From: Arthrobacter sp. AK04
GTDB lineage: Bacteria > Actinomycetota > Actinomycetes > Actinomycetales > Micrococcaceae
Length of the DNA stretch: 64,000 bases
Direction: 5' to 3'
Assembly (NCBI RefSeq): GCF_021129155.1
Contig: NZ_JAJOMC010000014.1
Location: 1 to 64,000, forward strand
The position numbers and the translations under genes are program-made. A model generated the notes under the pieces. That model ran no database searches, was not told where the DNA came from, and saw only the letters and a program-made list of their open reading frames with translations. Positions 8,422 to 16,367 of this stretch are shown here, piece by piece; positions within the stretch are counted from its first letter, which is position 1, and every line of letters begins with the position of its first letter.

Positions 8422-9792
8422 ATGACCACCACAGCATCAGACATCACCTTCCGCCTGGAGCAGAAGCGCCGGGTCCAGGCTGACTTCCCCGGCCCCAAGT
8501 CCGTAGCCCTGACCGAACGCCGCAAGGCAGTCGTCGCCGCCGGCGTCGCCTCCAGCGTCCCCGTCTACGTTGCAGACGCCGACGGCGGGATCATCCACGA
8601 CGTCGACGGCAACTCCTTCATCGACCTCGGCTCAGGCATCGCCGTGACGAGCGTGGGCGCGTCCGATCCCGCCGTCGTCGGGGCCGTCAAGGAAGCCGTG
8701 GAGCACTTCACGCACACCTGCTTCATGGTGACCCCCTACGAGGGCTACGTGGCCGTGGCCGAGCAGCTGAACCGCCTCACCCCGGGCGACCACGAGAAGC
8801 GCACCGTCCTCTTCAACTCCGGCGCCGAGGCCGTGGAGAACGCCGTCAAGGTGGCCCGCCTCGCCACCGGACGAGACGCCGTCGTGGCTTTCGACCACGC
8901 CTACCACGGCCGGACCAACCTCACCATGGCGCTCACCGCCAAAGCCATGCCGTACAAGACGAACTTCGGCCCGTTCGCGCCCGAGGTCTACCGCATGCCC
9001 ATGAGCTACCCCTACCGCGAGGAAAACCCGGAGATCACCGGTGCCGAGGCCGCCAAGCGCGCCATCACCATGATCGAAAAGCAGATCGGCGGGGACCAGG
9101 TTGCCGCGATCATCATCGAACCCATCCAGGGCGAGGGCGGCTTCATCGTCCCGGCCGAGGGCTTCCTCCCGGCACTGGCTGCATGGGCCAAGGACAAGGG
9201 CATCGTCTTCATTGCGGACGAGGTCCAGTCCGGCTTCTGCCGCACCGGCGAATGGTTCGCCGTCAACCATGAAGGAGTTGTCCCGGACATCCTGACCATG
9301 GCCAAGGGCATCGCCGGCGGCATGCCGCTGTCCGCCATCACCGGCCGGGCAGACCTGCTGGACGCCGTCCACCCCGGCGGCCTGGGCGGCACCTACGGCG
9401 GCAACCCGGTGGCGTGTGCTGCCGCGCTGGCGTCCATCGGATCCATGGAGGAGTACAACCTCAACGGGCGTGCCCGCCACATCGAGGAACTCGCCACCGG
9501 CCGGCTCCGTGAACTCCAGGCCGAGCTCGGCGGTGCCGGCTCCTCAGTGATTGGCGACATCCGCGGCCGCGGCGCCATGCTGGCCATCGAACTTGTCCAG
9601 GCCGGCTCCAAGGAACCCAACCCGGAACTGACCAAGGCCGTTGCCGCTGCCTGCCTGAAGGAAGGCGTCATCATCCTGACCTGCGGAACCTACGGCAACG
9701 TGATCCGCCTGCTGCCGCCGCTGGTCATCACCGATGATCTGCTCAACGATGGCCTGGACGTCCTCGCGGCCGCCATCAGGGCCAACGCGTAA
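8422..9792 (+). CDS. gabT: 4-aminobutyrate--2-oxoglutarate transaminase
   Basis: A 456-residue class III PLP aminotransferase. The PLP phosphate-binding segment FNSGAEAVENAVK, the Asp of the FIADEVQSGFCRTG motif and the Schiff-base lysine at about K295 (TMAKGIAGG) are all present, as is the NPVACAAALA C-terminal motif. Family and length match GabT, which converts GABA and 2-oxoglutarate to succinate semialdehyde and glutamate. It starts 44 nt after the dehydrogenase stop with a GAAAGG ribosome site, and the two form an operon. A strong bidirectional terminator follows. No succinate semialdehyde dehydrogenase is adjacent, so that step must be encoded elsewhere. Confidence 0.93.
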   Translation: MTTTASDITFRLEQKRRVQADFPGPKSVALTERRKAVVAAGVASSVPVYVADADGGIIHDVDGNSFIDLGSGIAVTSVGASDPAVVGAVKEAVEHFTHTCFMVTPYEGYVAVAEQLNRLTPGDHEKRTVLFNSGAEAVENAVKVARLATGRDAVVAFDHAYHGRTNLTMALTAKAMPYKTNFGPFAPEVYRMPMSYPYREENPEITGAEAAKRAITMIEKQIGGDQVAAIIIEPIQGEGGFIVPAEGFLPALAAWAKDKGIVFIADEVQSGFCRTGEWFAVNHEGVVPDILTMAKGIAGGMPLSAITGRADLLDAVHPGGLGGTYGGNPVACAAALASIGSMEEYNLNGRARHIEELATGRLRELQAELGGAGSSVIGDIRGRGAMLAIELVQAGSKEPNPELTKAVAAACLKEGVIILTCGTYGNVIRLLPPLVITDDLLNDGLDVLAAAIRANA

Positions 9793-9830
9793 CACCCCGC
9801 ACAGAACCAGCGCCTCCTCGCAACGGCGCG

Positions 9831-9880
9831 AACAAACCCCAGGCCCCGAAAGCAACGCTTCCGGGGCCTGGGGTTTTGTT
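9831..9880. terminator. Bidirectional terminator between gabT and the phytase gene
   Basis: Hairpin CCCCAGGCCCCG / CGGGGCCTGGGG flanked by AACAAA on the left and TTTTGTT on the right. It sits between two convergent genes and can serve both strands. Confidence 0.9.
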
Positions 9881-11024
9881 ACTCCAAAACTGATGCAAGC
9901 GGAATGTACTTCAGGTTGGACGTTGCCCCGCCCTTGTTGTCTTCGTCGTGAACCACCAGGAGTCCTTGCTCAAACTGCGGCCCGGCGTTCAGTGCCGTCA
10001 CGTCCAGGCCGTCGGTTCCGGACACGCCGTCGATATCCCCGTTCCCGCCCACCGCGAATTTTTTGACGAACTTGTTGTCGCCGGACCGCTCATAGACGGC
10101 GATGGTGGAGTCGCCCTGGCTGGACACGAACAGGTGCCCTGAGCCGCCGGGGCCGTAGCTGATGCCCATCCCCTCCACGTCCGCCACCAGGCGCCCCGCA
10201 CCGGTTTTGTCCATGGCGGCCCGTTCCGTTCCGGCGTCGGGTTCTGCGTTGTACTTCCAGACGCCGACATCTTCCTGCGCAACATAGAGGTGCCCCAGTT
10301 CGTCGTCCGCGACGCAGCTTTCCGTGATGCTGCTGATGGGAAGCTCCCTGACAAGCTCCGCGTCCACCCGGCCGTCGCCGTCGTCAACCAGCTCGAACTG
10401 TTGGATGGACCCTTCCTCGTTCGGGGTGACAAAGGCGTAGAACTTGCCGCTGGCGCTGCTGTGGTACATGCAGAAGCCGTAGTTGGGTGCGAACGTCTTG
10501 ATGCTGCCTGCCGCCACGGGGGCGAGGGTCCTGGCCGTGGGGTCCAGGGTCCACAGGGCAAGGGTGTCGTCCGTCCGGTTGTTGCCGCCCACCAGCACGG
10601 CCGGCTTGCCGGACAGCGGGAAGCCCGTCCTCAAGTCCACGTTGCCGATCATCCCGTCCGGGCGGAACTGGACCAGTTTGCCGTCCATCCCAAAGACCCC
10701 GATGCCGCCTTCCTTGGACGCCTTGTTGTCCGCGATCACCACGCTGTTGGCCGGGTTGGCAGGGTCTACCCAGATGGCAGCGTCGTCCGCTACGTCGCCG
10801 GATCCCGAAAAGCTGGACGTTTCCACCGCGGGCCCCTCGGCCGCCGGGGACGGCGCCGACGTGGCGGGAGGGGACGGTTCAGGGCTGGCAGGTCCGGGCG
10901 GCTGGTCCGCCGCCGGGAGGTTTGTGAGCAGCACCAGCACCGCGAGGACAGCAAGCGCAAGGAAGGCAACGACGGCGATACGGATGCGGGCACGCCTGGT
11001 CTTTCCCGCGGAAGGAGGTGTCAT
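9879..11024 (-). CDS. 3-phytase (beta-propeller phytase family), membrane-anchored or secreted
   Basis: 381 residues. A short basic N-terminus and one hydrophobic segment (about 12-35) form a signal or anchor. A Pro/Ser/Ala-rich spacer follows, then a beta-propeller from about residue 70, with DDAAIWVDPANPANSVVIADNK near its start and the repeated Asp/Gly-rich strands of the calcium-dependent BPP fold (for example YGFCMYHS, SITESCVADDELGHLYVAQEDVGVW, DVEGMGISYG). BPP enzymes release phosphate from calcium-phytate outside the cell. The ATG overlaps the rarD stop as ATGA, so translation is probably coupled. The stop overlaps the edge of the shared terminator. Confidence 0.88.
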   Translation of the reverse strand: MTPPSAGKTRRARIRIAVVAFLALAVLAVLVLLTNLPAADQPPGPASPEPSPPATSAPSPAAEGPAVETSSFSGSGDVADDAAIWVDPANPANSVVIADNKASKEGGIGVFGMDGKLVQFRPDGMIGNVDLRTGFPLSGKPAVLVGGNNRTDDTLALWTLDPTARTLAPVAAGSIKTFAPNYGFCMYHSSASGKFYAFVTPNEEGSIQQFELVDDGDGRVDAELVRELPISSITESCVADDELGHLYVAQEDVGVWKYNAEPDAGTERAAMDKTGAGRLVADVEGMGISYGPGGSGHLFVSSQGDSTIAVYERSGDNKFVKKFAVGGNGDIDGVSGTDGLDVTALNAGPQFEQGLLVVHDEDNKGGATSNLKYIPLASVLE

Positions 11025-12052
11025 GTGCCCCGCTTTGCGCGTTTGGCCACCGAGTTCCTGCGCGCCGCCCCCAGCATGTCCACGGTCAGGACAGCCAAGG
11101 CAAGCCAAACCACTCCGAACCCGATCCAGCGTTCCACGGTCATCGCTTCCCTGAACACCACGAGGGCCAGGATGAACTGCAGGACGGGAGCGCAGTACTG
11201 GAGCAGGCCGATGGTGGTCATGGGCAGCCTGCGGGCGGAAGCGCCGAAGAACAGCAGCGGAACAGCCGTGATCACGCCGGACGCCACCAGGAGCCAGAAA
11301 TGGCCCGGCCCCTGCGTGGTGAGGGTGTCGGTTCCGGTTACGGCCAGGACGATCATGGTGGCCGCTGCGAACGGGGCCAGCACCATGGTTTCCACGCTGA
11401 GGCTCGTGACGGCGTCCACCCTTGGCCCCACCCGTTTCTTGACGAAGCCGTAAAGGCCAAAGCTGAACGCCAGGGTGAGGGCGATCCACGGGAGCTTGCC
11501 GTAGGAATAGGTCAGGACGCCCACCGCAACAAACCCGATGCCGACGGCGGCCCATTGCAGCGGCCGCAGCTTCTCCTTCAGGACAAACACGCCCAGCAGT
11601 ACGGACACCAGCGGGTTGATGAAGTAGCCAAGGGACGCCTCAACGGCCTGCCCGGTGGTGACTCCATAGGTGTAGGTGAGCCAGTTGACTGCGATCAGCA
11701 AGGCAGCCAGGGCCAGGGAACCGAACACGGCGCGGTTCCGCAGCGCCCGGGCCAGGGCGGACCAGGCGCGGGTAACCGTGATGAGGAGTGCACAGAACAG
11801 CAGCGACCACACCACCCGGTTTGCCACGATTTCGACGGCGCCGGCCGGCATGAGCACAAAGAAGTACAGGGGGAGCAGCCCCCACAGCCCGTAAGCGGCA
11901 ATGCCAAAGAGGACTCCCGCCGTCGTCTCCTTGTCCACGGCCTTGGGGCCCGCTGCCTTGGGGCCTGCTGCCGGGGAAGAGCCTGCGGCGGAACCGGCGG
12001 CAGCCGGGACGGTAACGGGGGAGGATCCGTGGGGAGAGGGCACGAAACCCAT
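11021..12052 (-). CDS. rarD: RarD-type EamA transporter
   Basis: A 343-residue, ten-helix drug/metabolite transporter. The sequence GIAAYGLWGLLPLYFFVL, then AVEIVANRVVWSLLF in the first EamA half, and the SLGYFINPLVSVLLGVFVLKEKL segment are diagnostic of RarD. The second EamA half follows from about residue 190. The substrate of RarD is unknown. The N-terminus has an extra ~40-residue Ala/Pro-rich tail. GAGG lies 6-7 nt upstream of the ATG. The last codons overlap the phytase start. Confidence 0.9.
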   Translation of the reverse strand: MGFVPSPHGSSPVTVPAAAGSAAGSSPAAGPKAAGPKAVDKETTAGVLFGIAAYGLWGLLPLYFFVLMPAGAVEIVANRVVWSLLFCALLITVTRAWSALARALRNRAVFGSLALAALLIAVNWLTYTYGVTTGQAVEASLGYFINPLVSVLLGVFVLKEKLRPLQWAAVGIGFVAVGVLTYSYGKLPWIALTLAFSFGLYGFVKKRVGPRVDAVTSLSVETMVLAPFAAATMIVLAVTGTDTLTTQGPGHFWLLVASGVITAVPLLFFGASARRLPMTTIGLLQYCAPVLQFILALVVFREAMTVERWIGFGVVWLALAVLTVDMLGAARRNSVAKRAKRGT

Positions 12053-12112
12053 AACACCACCTCAGCGGCAGGTATTCCACCAGGCAGGACATGCAATCGG
12101 GGAAACAGTCAG

Positions 12113-12118
12113 TAGGCT
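12113..12118 (+). promoter_or_regulatory. -10 element for the topoisomerase mini-ORF/topoisomerase transcript
   Basis: TAGGCT, 7 nt before the ATG of the 11-codon mini-ORF. Confidence 0.5.
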
Positions 12119-12125
12119 TGCTTTT

Positions 12126-12161
12126 ATGACATTCGCGAAGCGGCCTGGCACGGCCCTGTGA
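12126..12161 (+). CDS. 11-codon mini-ORF overlapping the topoisomerase IB start
   Basis: ATG to TGA encodes MTFAKRPGTAL. Its TGA overlaps the GTG start of the topoisomerase gene as GTGA, the usual translational-coupling arrangement. It sits 7 nt after a TAGGCT hexamer, so it could be translated from a leaderless transcript, while the topoisomerase GTG itself lacks any visible ribosome site. Inference: it is a leader peptide that delivers ribosomes to the downstream start. The alternative is that the ATG is coincidental. Confidence 0.45.
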   Translation: MTFAKRPGTAL

Positions 12162-13156
12162 GGCTCCGCCGCAGCAACGCCTCGGGCCGGGGCTACCGCC
12201 GTGTCGCCGCGGGCACGGGCTTCAGCTACCGGGACCTTGACGGCTCAACACTGCCGCCCGGCCCCACCCGGGACCGGCTGGAAAGCATTGGCATTCCGCC
12301 TGCCTGGACAGACGTCTGGATTGCCCCGTTTGAGAACGGGCACATCCAGGCAACCGGGCTGGATGCCGTGGGCCGGCGGCAGTACATCTACCATCCGGAA
12401 TGGCGGGAACGGAAGGACCGCGTCAAGTTCGACCGTGCGCTGCAGCTGGCCGAATCGCTGCCCGCCGCACGGCGCCGGGTCACCATGGACCTGCGCGGGG
12501 AAGGGTTCACGCGCGAACGGGTCCTTGCCGGTGCCTTCAGGATGCTGGACAGCGGGTCGCTGCGGGTGGGGTCCGAACGGTACACGAACGAAAACGGCAG
12601 CCACGGGCTTGCCACCCTGCTGTGCGCCCACGTGCAGGTGCGCAAGGACCGGATCCACCTGAGTTTTCCGGCCAAGAGCGGGAAGGACTGGGAATCGGAA
12701 ATCCGCGACGCCGACCTCGCTGCCCTGCTGCGCCAGCTCAAACGCCGCGGCGGGAACGCCAGGCTCCTGGCGTTCAAGGAGGGCCGGCGCTGGCGTCCCG
12801 TGACCAGCGCGGACATCAACGCCTACGTGAAGGAGCGGACCGGCTCTGACTTCACCGCCAAGGACTTCCGGACCCTGCGCGGAACCGCGGCCGCCGCCGC
12901 CAGCCTGGCCCGGACCGGCCCGCAGCGAACGGCCGCCAAACGCAAGCGCGCCATCAGCCGGGCCATGATGGACGCCTCCGAGGTGCTGGGCAACACCCCG
13001 TCCATCGCCCGCAAGAGCTACGTGGACCCGCGCGTGCTGGACCATTACCACGAAGGCGAAACCATCGACCCCAAACGGCCGGACTCCGCCGAAGCCGAGC
13101 TGCGGGCGCTGCTGTACCGGGAGGGCGACGTGGTTCCGCTGGCGAAAAGCGGCTGA
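12158..13156 (+). CDS. DNA topoisomerase IB (poxvirus-like)
   Basis: 332 residues from GTG. The N-terminal domain (about 1-95) starts MRLRRSNASGRGYRRVAAGTGFSYRD and has the IPPAWTDVWIAP and HIQATGLDAVGRRQYIYHPEW signatures. The catalytic domain has the RxxxH-like region (KDFRTLRGTAAAA) and the active-site tyrosine at about Y288 in SIARKSYVDPRVL. These bacterial type IB enzymes relax supercoils through a 3'-phosphotyrosyl intermediate. The length is normal and the start matches the family N-terminus. It is transcribed with a mini-ORF just upstream and stands between rarD and the ferredoxin reductase. Confidence 0.93.
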   Translation: MRLRRSNASGRGYRRVAAGTGFSYRDLDGSTLPPGPTRDRLESIGIPPAWTDVWIAPFENGHIQATGLDAVGRRQYIYHPEWRERKDRVKFDRALQLAESLPAARRRVTMDLRGEGFTRERVLAGAFRMLDSGSLRVGSERYTNENGSHGLATLLCAHVQVRKDRIHLSFPAKSGKDWESEIRDADLAALLRQLKRRGGNARLLAFKEGRRWRPVTSADINAYVKERTGSDFTAKDFRTLRGTAAAAASLARTGPQRTAAKRKRAISRAMMDASEVLGNTPSIARKSYVDPRVLDHYHEGETIDPKRPDSAEAELRALLYREGDVVPLAKSG

Positions 13157-13160
13157 GGCC

Positions 13161-13166
13161 TAGAAT
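13161..13166 (+). promoter_or_regulatory. Candidate -10 of the ferredoxin reductase gene
   Basis: TAGAAT just behind the topoisomerase stop, about 68 nt before the chosen GTG. It would give a short 5' leader. Confidence 0.4.
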
Positions 13167-13233
13167 AGGGGACTGTGCGCTACCTGTTCGGCGCGACGTC
13201 ATGCATCAGATGATCAGTTCAGAAGGGCTTCCG

Positions 13234-14676
13234 GTGTCCAACCACAGCGAAACCATTTCCTCCCGTCCCCTCCGCATCGCCATTGTGGGCGCGGGACCGG
13301 CGGGCGTCTACGCTGCGGACATTTTGACCAAGTCCAGCGGGGTCAAGGACGGCGACTTCGAGGTCAGCATCGACCTGTTCGAGGCCTACCCGGCGCCCTA
13401 TGGCCTGATCCGCTACGGCGTGGCCCCGGACCACCCGCGTATCAAGGGCATCGTCAACGCGCTCCACAAGGTCCTGGACCGCGGCGACATCCGGTTCCTG
13501 GGCAACGTGACCTACGGCCGGGACCTCACGCTCCACGACTTCCGCGCCTTCTACGACGCCGTGATCTTCTCCACCGGGGCCGTCAAGGACGCGGACCTGG
13601 ACATCCCCGGCATTGACCTGCAGGGCTCGTTCGGCGGCGCGGACTTTGTGTCCTGGTATGACGGCCACCCGGACGTGCCGCGCGAATGGCCGCTGGACGC
13701 CAGGGAAATCGCCGTGATCGGCAACGGCAACGTGGCGCTGGACGTAGCGCGGATGCTGGTTAAGCACCCCGAAGAGCTGCTGAGCACCGAGATCCCGGAC
13801 AACGTGTACGCCGGCCTGAAGTCTTCCCCGGTCACGGACGTGCACGTGTTCGGCCGGCGAGGCCCAGCCCAGGTCAAGTTCACGCCGCTGGAGCTGCGCG
13901 AACTGAGCCACATGAACGACGTCGACATTGTGCTCTACCCGGAGGACTTCGAATTCGATGAGGCCTCCGACGAGGCGATCCGCAGCAACAACCAGATCAA
14001 GACAATGGTCAACACCCTCACCAACTGGCTGGTGGAGGAACACACCGAATCGGAGAACCCCTCATCCCGGCGGCTGCACCTGCATTTCCTGCACAGCCCG
14101 GTGGAAATCTTTGCCGACGGCGGCGAAGGCGGCACCGGTAAGGTGGCCGGGATCAAGTTTGAGCGCATGCAGCTTGACGGCACCGGCAACGCGAAAGGCA
14201 CGGGGGAGTACGTCGAGTACCCGGTCCAGGCGGTTTACCGGGCCATCGGCTACCACGGCTCCGCGCTGGACGAGCTGGAGTACGACGCCAAGCGCGGCGT
14301 CATACCGAACGAGGGCGGCCGCGTGCTCGACGCTGAAGGCAACCCGGTTCCCGGTATCTACGCCACCGGCTGGATCAAGCGCGGACCGGTAGGCCTGATT
14401 GGCCACACCAAGGGCGACGCCCTGGAGACCATCGGCTTCCTGCTTGAGGACAGGCTTTCCCTGCCGCCGGCCCAGAATCCCGATCCCCAAGCCATCATCG
14501 ATCTTCTCGAAGAGCGCGGCATCGAATACACAACCTGGGAGGGCTGGAACCGGCTGGACGCCCACGAGGCACAGCTCGGTGCCGCCTGGACCGGTCCCGA
14601 GGGCCTGGACCACGTGGTCCGCGAACGCATCAAGGTGGTGCCGCGCGAGGAGATGATCCGTATCTCCCGCGGCTGA
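13234..14676 (+). CDS. fprA: Ferredoxin--NADP+ reductase (FprA/adrenodoxin reductase type)
   Basis: 480 residues from the GTG at 13234, which has AGAAGGG 6 nt upstream; the in-frame ATG at 13201 would add 11 residues. FAD-binding GAGPAGVYAADIL lies near the N-terminus, followed by PYGLIRYGVAPDHPRIK and the NADP-binding GNGNVALDVARML. The C-terminal GWIKRGPVGLIGHTKGDA closes the FAD site. This group transfers electrons between NADPH and ferredoxin, feeding P450s, desaturases or Fe-S assembly. No ferredoxin or P450 is adjacent. A palindromic repeat lies 17 nt after the stop. Confidence 0.93.
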   Translation: MSNHSETISSRPLRIAIVGAGPAGVYAADILTKSSGVKDGDFEVSIDLFEAYPAPYGLIRYGVAPDHPRIKGIVNALHKVLDRGDIRFLGNVTYGRDLTLHDFRAFYDAVIFSTGAVKDADLDIPGIDLQGSFGGADFVSWYDGHPDVPREWPLDAREIAVIGNGNVALDVARMLVKHPEELLSTEIPDNVYAGLKSSPVTDVHVFGRRGPAQVKFTPLELRELSHMNDVDIVLYPEDFEFDEASDEAIRSNNQIKTMVNTLTNWLVEEHTESENPSSRRLHLHFLHSPVEIFADGGEGGTGKVAGIKFERMQLDGTGNAKGTGEYVEYPVQAVYRAIGYHGSALDELEYDAKRGVIPNEGGRVLDAEGNPVPGIYATGWIKRGPVGLIGHTKGDALETIGFLLEDRLSLPPAQNPDPQAIIDLLEERGIEYTTWEGWNRLDAHEAQLGAAWTGPEGLDHVVRERIKVVPREEMIRISRG

Positions 14677-14692
14677 AACCCTCCTCCCGTCC

Positions 14693-14756
14693 GGAGTTTT
14701 TGTCCACATATGCAGGCTTAAACGTCACTTAAGCCTGCATATCTGGACAAAAACTC
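14693..14756. repeat. Dispersed palindromic element, copy 2 (best-paired)
   Basis: 28-bp arms with a single mismatch and a 7-nt loop. The outer part is GAGTTTTTGTCC and the inner part GCAGGCTTAA/TTAAGCCTGC. It lies directly downstream of the ferredoxin reductase stop and is likely to form a strong hairpin in RNA from either strand. Confidence 0.95.
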
Positions 14757-14861
14757 GAGAGCGTAGGTGGGCGAGGGGAGCCGCGCTACAATGGCGTCCA
14801 CCCCTTGGCCGGCAGCATGCGGCCATGCCCTTGCAGACGTAGTGCAGCCACCAGGAGTTCG

Positions 14862-16217
14862 ATGACGAACCTGACCCAGCCCGGCGCCGGCGCAGCGCTG
14901 CAGCTCCGCGCCCTGGCAGCACATGAAGAGCTCGACGGCGGCACGTTGGCCGATGCGCCGGAGCTGCCCGGCCTGCGTGCACTGATCCGCGAATCCTGGC
15001 AGCGGTCAGCAGGCCTGAAGGCCAACCCGGACAACCCGGCCGCCCCGCTGGCCATGGACCGGGATGAGCTGGAGGACTACCGCAGCCAGCACCCCCTCGC
15101 CGCCATCATGCCGGTCATCAACAAACTCCTGGTGCAGCCCAGCCACGACAGCGGCCTGCTGGTGGCGGTGGGCGATGAAGTGGGCAGGCTGCTGTGGGTT
15201 GACGGGGACCCCGCCCTCCAGCGCCGGGCGGAGGGCATGATGTTCGTCCCGGGCGCTGACTGGTCCGAAGCCACCGTTGGCACCAGCGCGCCCGGAACCG
15301 CCCTGGCCCTGGGCCGCGGCATCCAGATTTCCGGTGCCGAGCACTACCAGCGGACGGTCCACCCGTGGAGCTGCACCGCCGTTCCCTTCCATGATCCGGA
15401 TTCCGGCGCCGTCCTGGGCGTGGTGGACATTACCGGCACGGCCACGGCGGTGGCGCCCCACACGTTGTCGCTCGTCGAGGCCACCGTGGCCGCCGCGCAG
15501 GCGCAGCTTCGCGTTGAGCGCCTCCAGCTGGCGGCATCGCTGGCCAGCAGGCCCGCACGACGGCGGAGCGCGGGCAGCGCTTCCCGGTCACCGGGGGCGG
15601 GGGCGAAGGAAGGCAGCCTGTACCGCAACAGCCTCCAGCTGTTGGGCCGGGACCAGGCCCTGCTCAGCATCGAAGGCAAAAGCGTGGTGCTGTCCGCCCG
15701 GCACAGCGAAATCCTCGCCCTCCTGGGCTCCCACCCGGACGGACTGAGCGCCGAGGAACTCACTGTCCTCCTGTACCCGGGCGACGGCTCCACCATGACC
15801 CTGCGCGCCGAAATGGTCAGGCTGCGCAAGGTGCTGCAGCAGCTCAACCCGGCCGCCGTTCCGGAGTCCCGGCCCTACAAGCTCACCATGGACCTCGTTC
15901 CGGACAGCGGCCAGGTCCTGAACTGCCTCCAGCGCGGCGCCCACCGGATCGCACTCGAGATCTACCGCGGCGCCCTGCTGCCGAAGTCCGAGGCGCCCGG
16001 CATCATCGAGCTCCGGGAAAGGGTCTCGTCCCTGATGCGGGAAGCCGTCCTCACCGACGGCAGCGCCGAAACGCTGCTCAAGTACGCGGAGCTCCCGGAG
16101 GCGAGGGACGACGTCGGGGTCCGGCGTGCCGCCCTGAAACTGTTGCCTGCCCGCTCACCCAAGCGTGCCGCCGTCGTGGCCGACCTCGAGCGGCTGGAAG
16201 CCGAACTCAGCGCCTAG
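14862..16217 (+). CDS. GAF domain transcriptional regulator of the alcohol/aldehyde dehydrogenase operon
   Basis: 451 residues from the ATG at 14862 (AGGAG 5 nt upstream). The N-terminal LRALIRESWQRS helix and the GAF-like domain (about 60-190, with VLGVVDITG) resemble the sensor half of AcoR-type activators, but no sigma-54 AAA+ domain is present. The C-terminal part (about 240-330) contains a winged-helix-like segment (SARHSEILALLGSHPDGLSAEELTVLLYP). Such genes are commonly found beside acoD/exaC-type aldehyde dehydrogenases in actinobacteria. The next gene is one, in the same direction with 150 bp between them, so this is its probable regulator. Confidence 0.75.
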   Translation: MTNLTQPGAGAALQLRALAAHEELDGGTLADAPELPGLRALIRESWQRSAGLKANPDNPAAPLAMDRDELEDYRSQHPLAAIMPVINKLLVQPSHDSGLLVAVGDEVGRLLWVDGDPALQRRAEGMMFVPGADWSEATVGTSAPGTALALGRGIQISGAEHYQRTVHPWSCTAVPFHDPDSGAVLGVVDITGTATAVAPHTLSLVEATVAAAQAQLRVERLQLAASLASRPARRRSAGSASRSPGAGAKEGSLYRNSLQLLGRDQALLSIEGKSVVLSARHSEILALLGSHPDGLSAEELTVLLYPGDGSTMTLRAEMVRLRKVLQQLNPAAVPESRPYKLTMDLVPDSGQVLNCLQRGAHRIALEIYRGALLPKSEAPGIIELRERVSSLMREAVLTDGSAETLLKYAELPEARDDVGVRRAALKLLPARSPKRAAVVADLERLEAELSA

Positions 16218-16273
16218 CCATGTGGCGCCGTCGTTCCGTCCGGCTACCTCTGCTGTGAGCTGGACCACTCCTG

Positions 16274-16291
16274 TGCAACCTGACTGCAACC
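16274..16291. promoter_or_regulatory. TGCAACC direct repeats upstream of the aldehyde dehydrogenase
   Basis: Two exact TGCAACC heptamers start 11 bp apart, about one helical turn, and end 76 bp before the start codon. Position and spacing suit an activator site for the upstream GAF regulator. This is inference from layout only. Confidence 0.4.
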
Positions 16292-16367
16292 TTTGCCCTC
16301 CTACGCTGGGAGCAACGGCGGAGGCCATGAACCGGCCCCCGCCCCATGCACAGCAAAGGAGCTAGCA

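Noticed and set aside
9879..11555. Longer phytase frame starting far inside rarD
   Set aside because: The upstream part is a shadow of rarD on the same strand. The ATG at 11024 overlaps the rarD stop as ATGA and begins a proper signal anchor.
13175..13213. Twelve-codon ORF (GTG start) before the ferredoxin reductase
   Set aside because: It follows TAGAAT by 8 nt but neither overlaps nor couples to the chosen start, and it has no other support.
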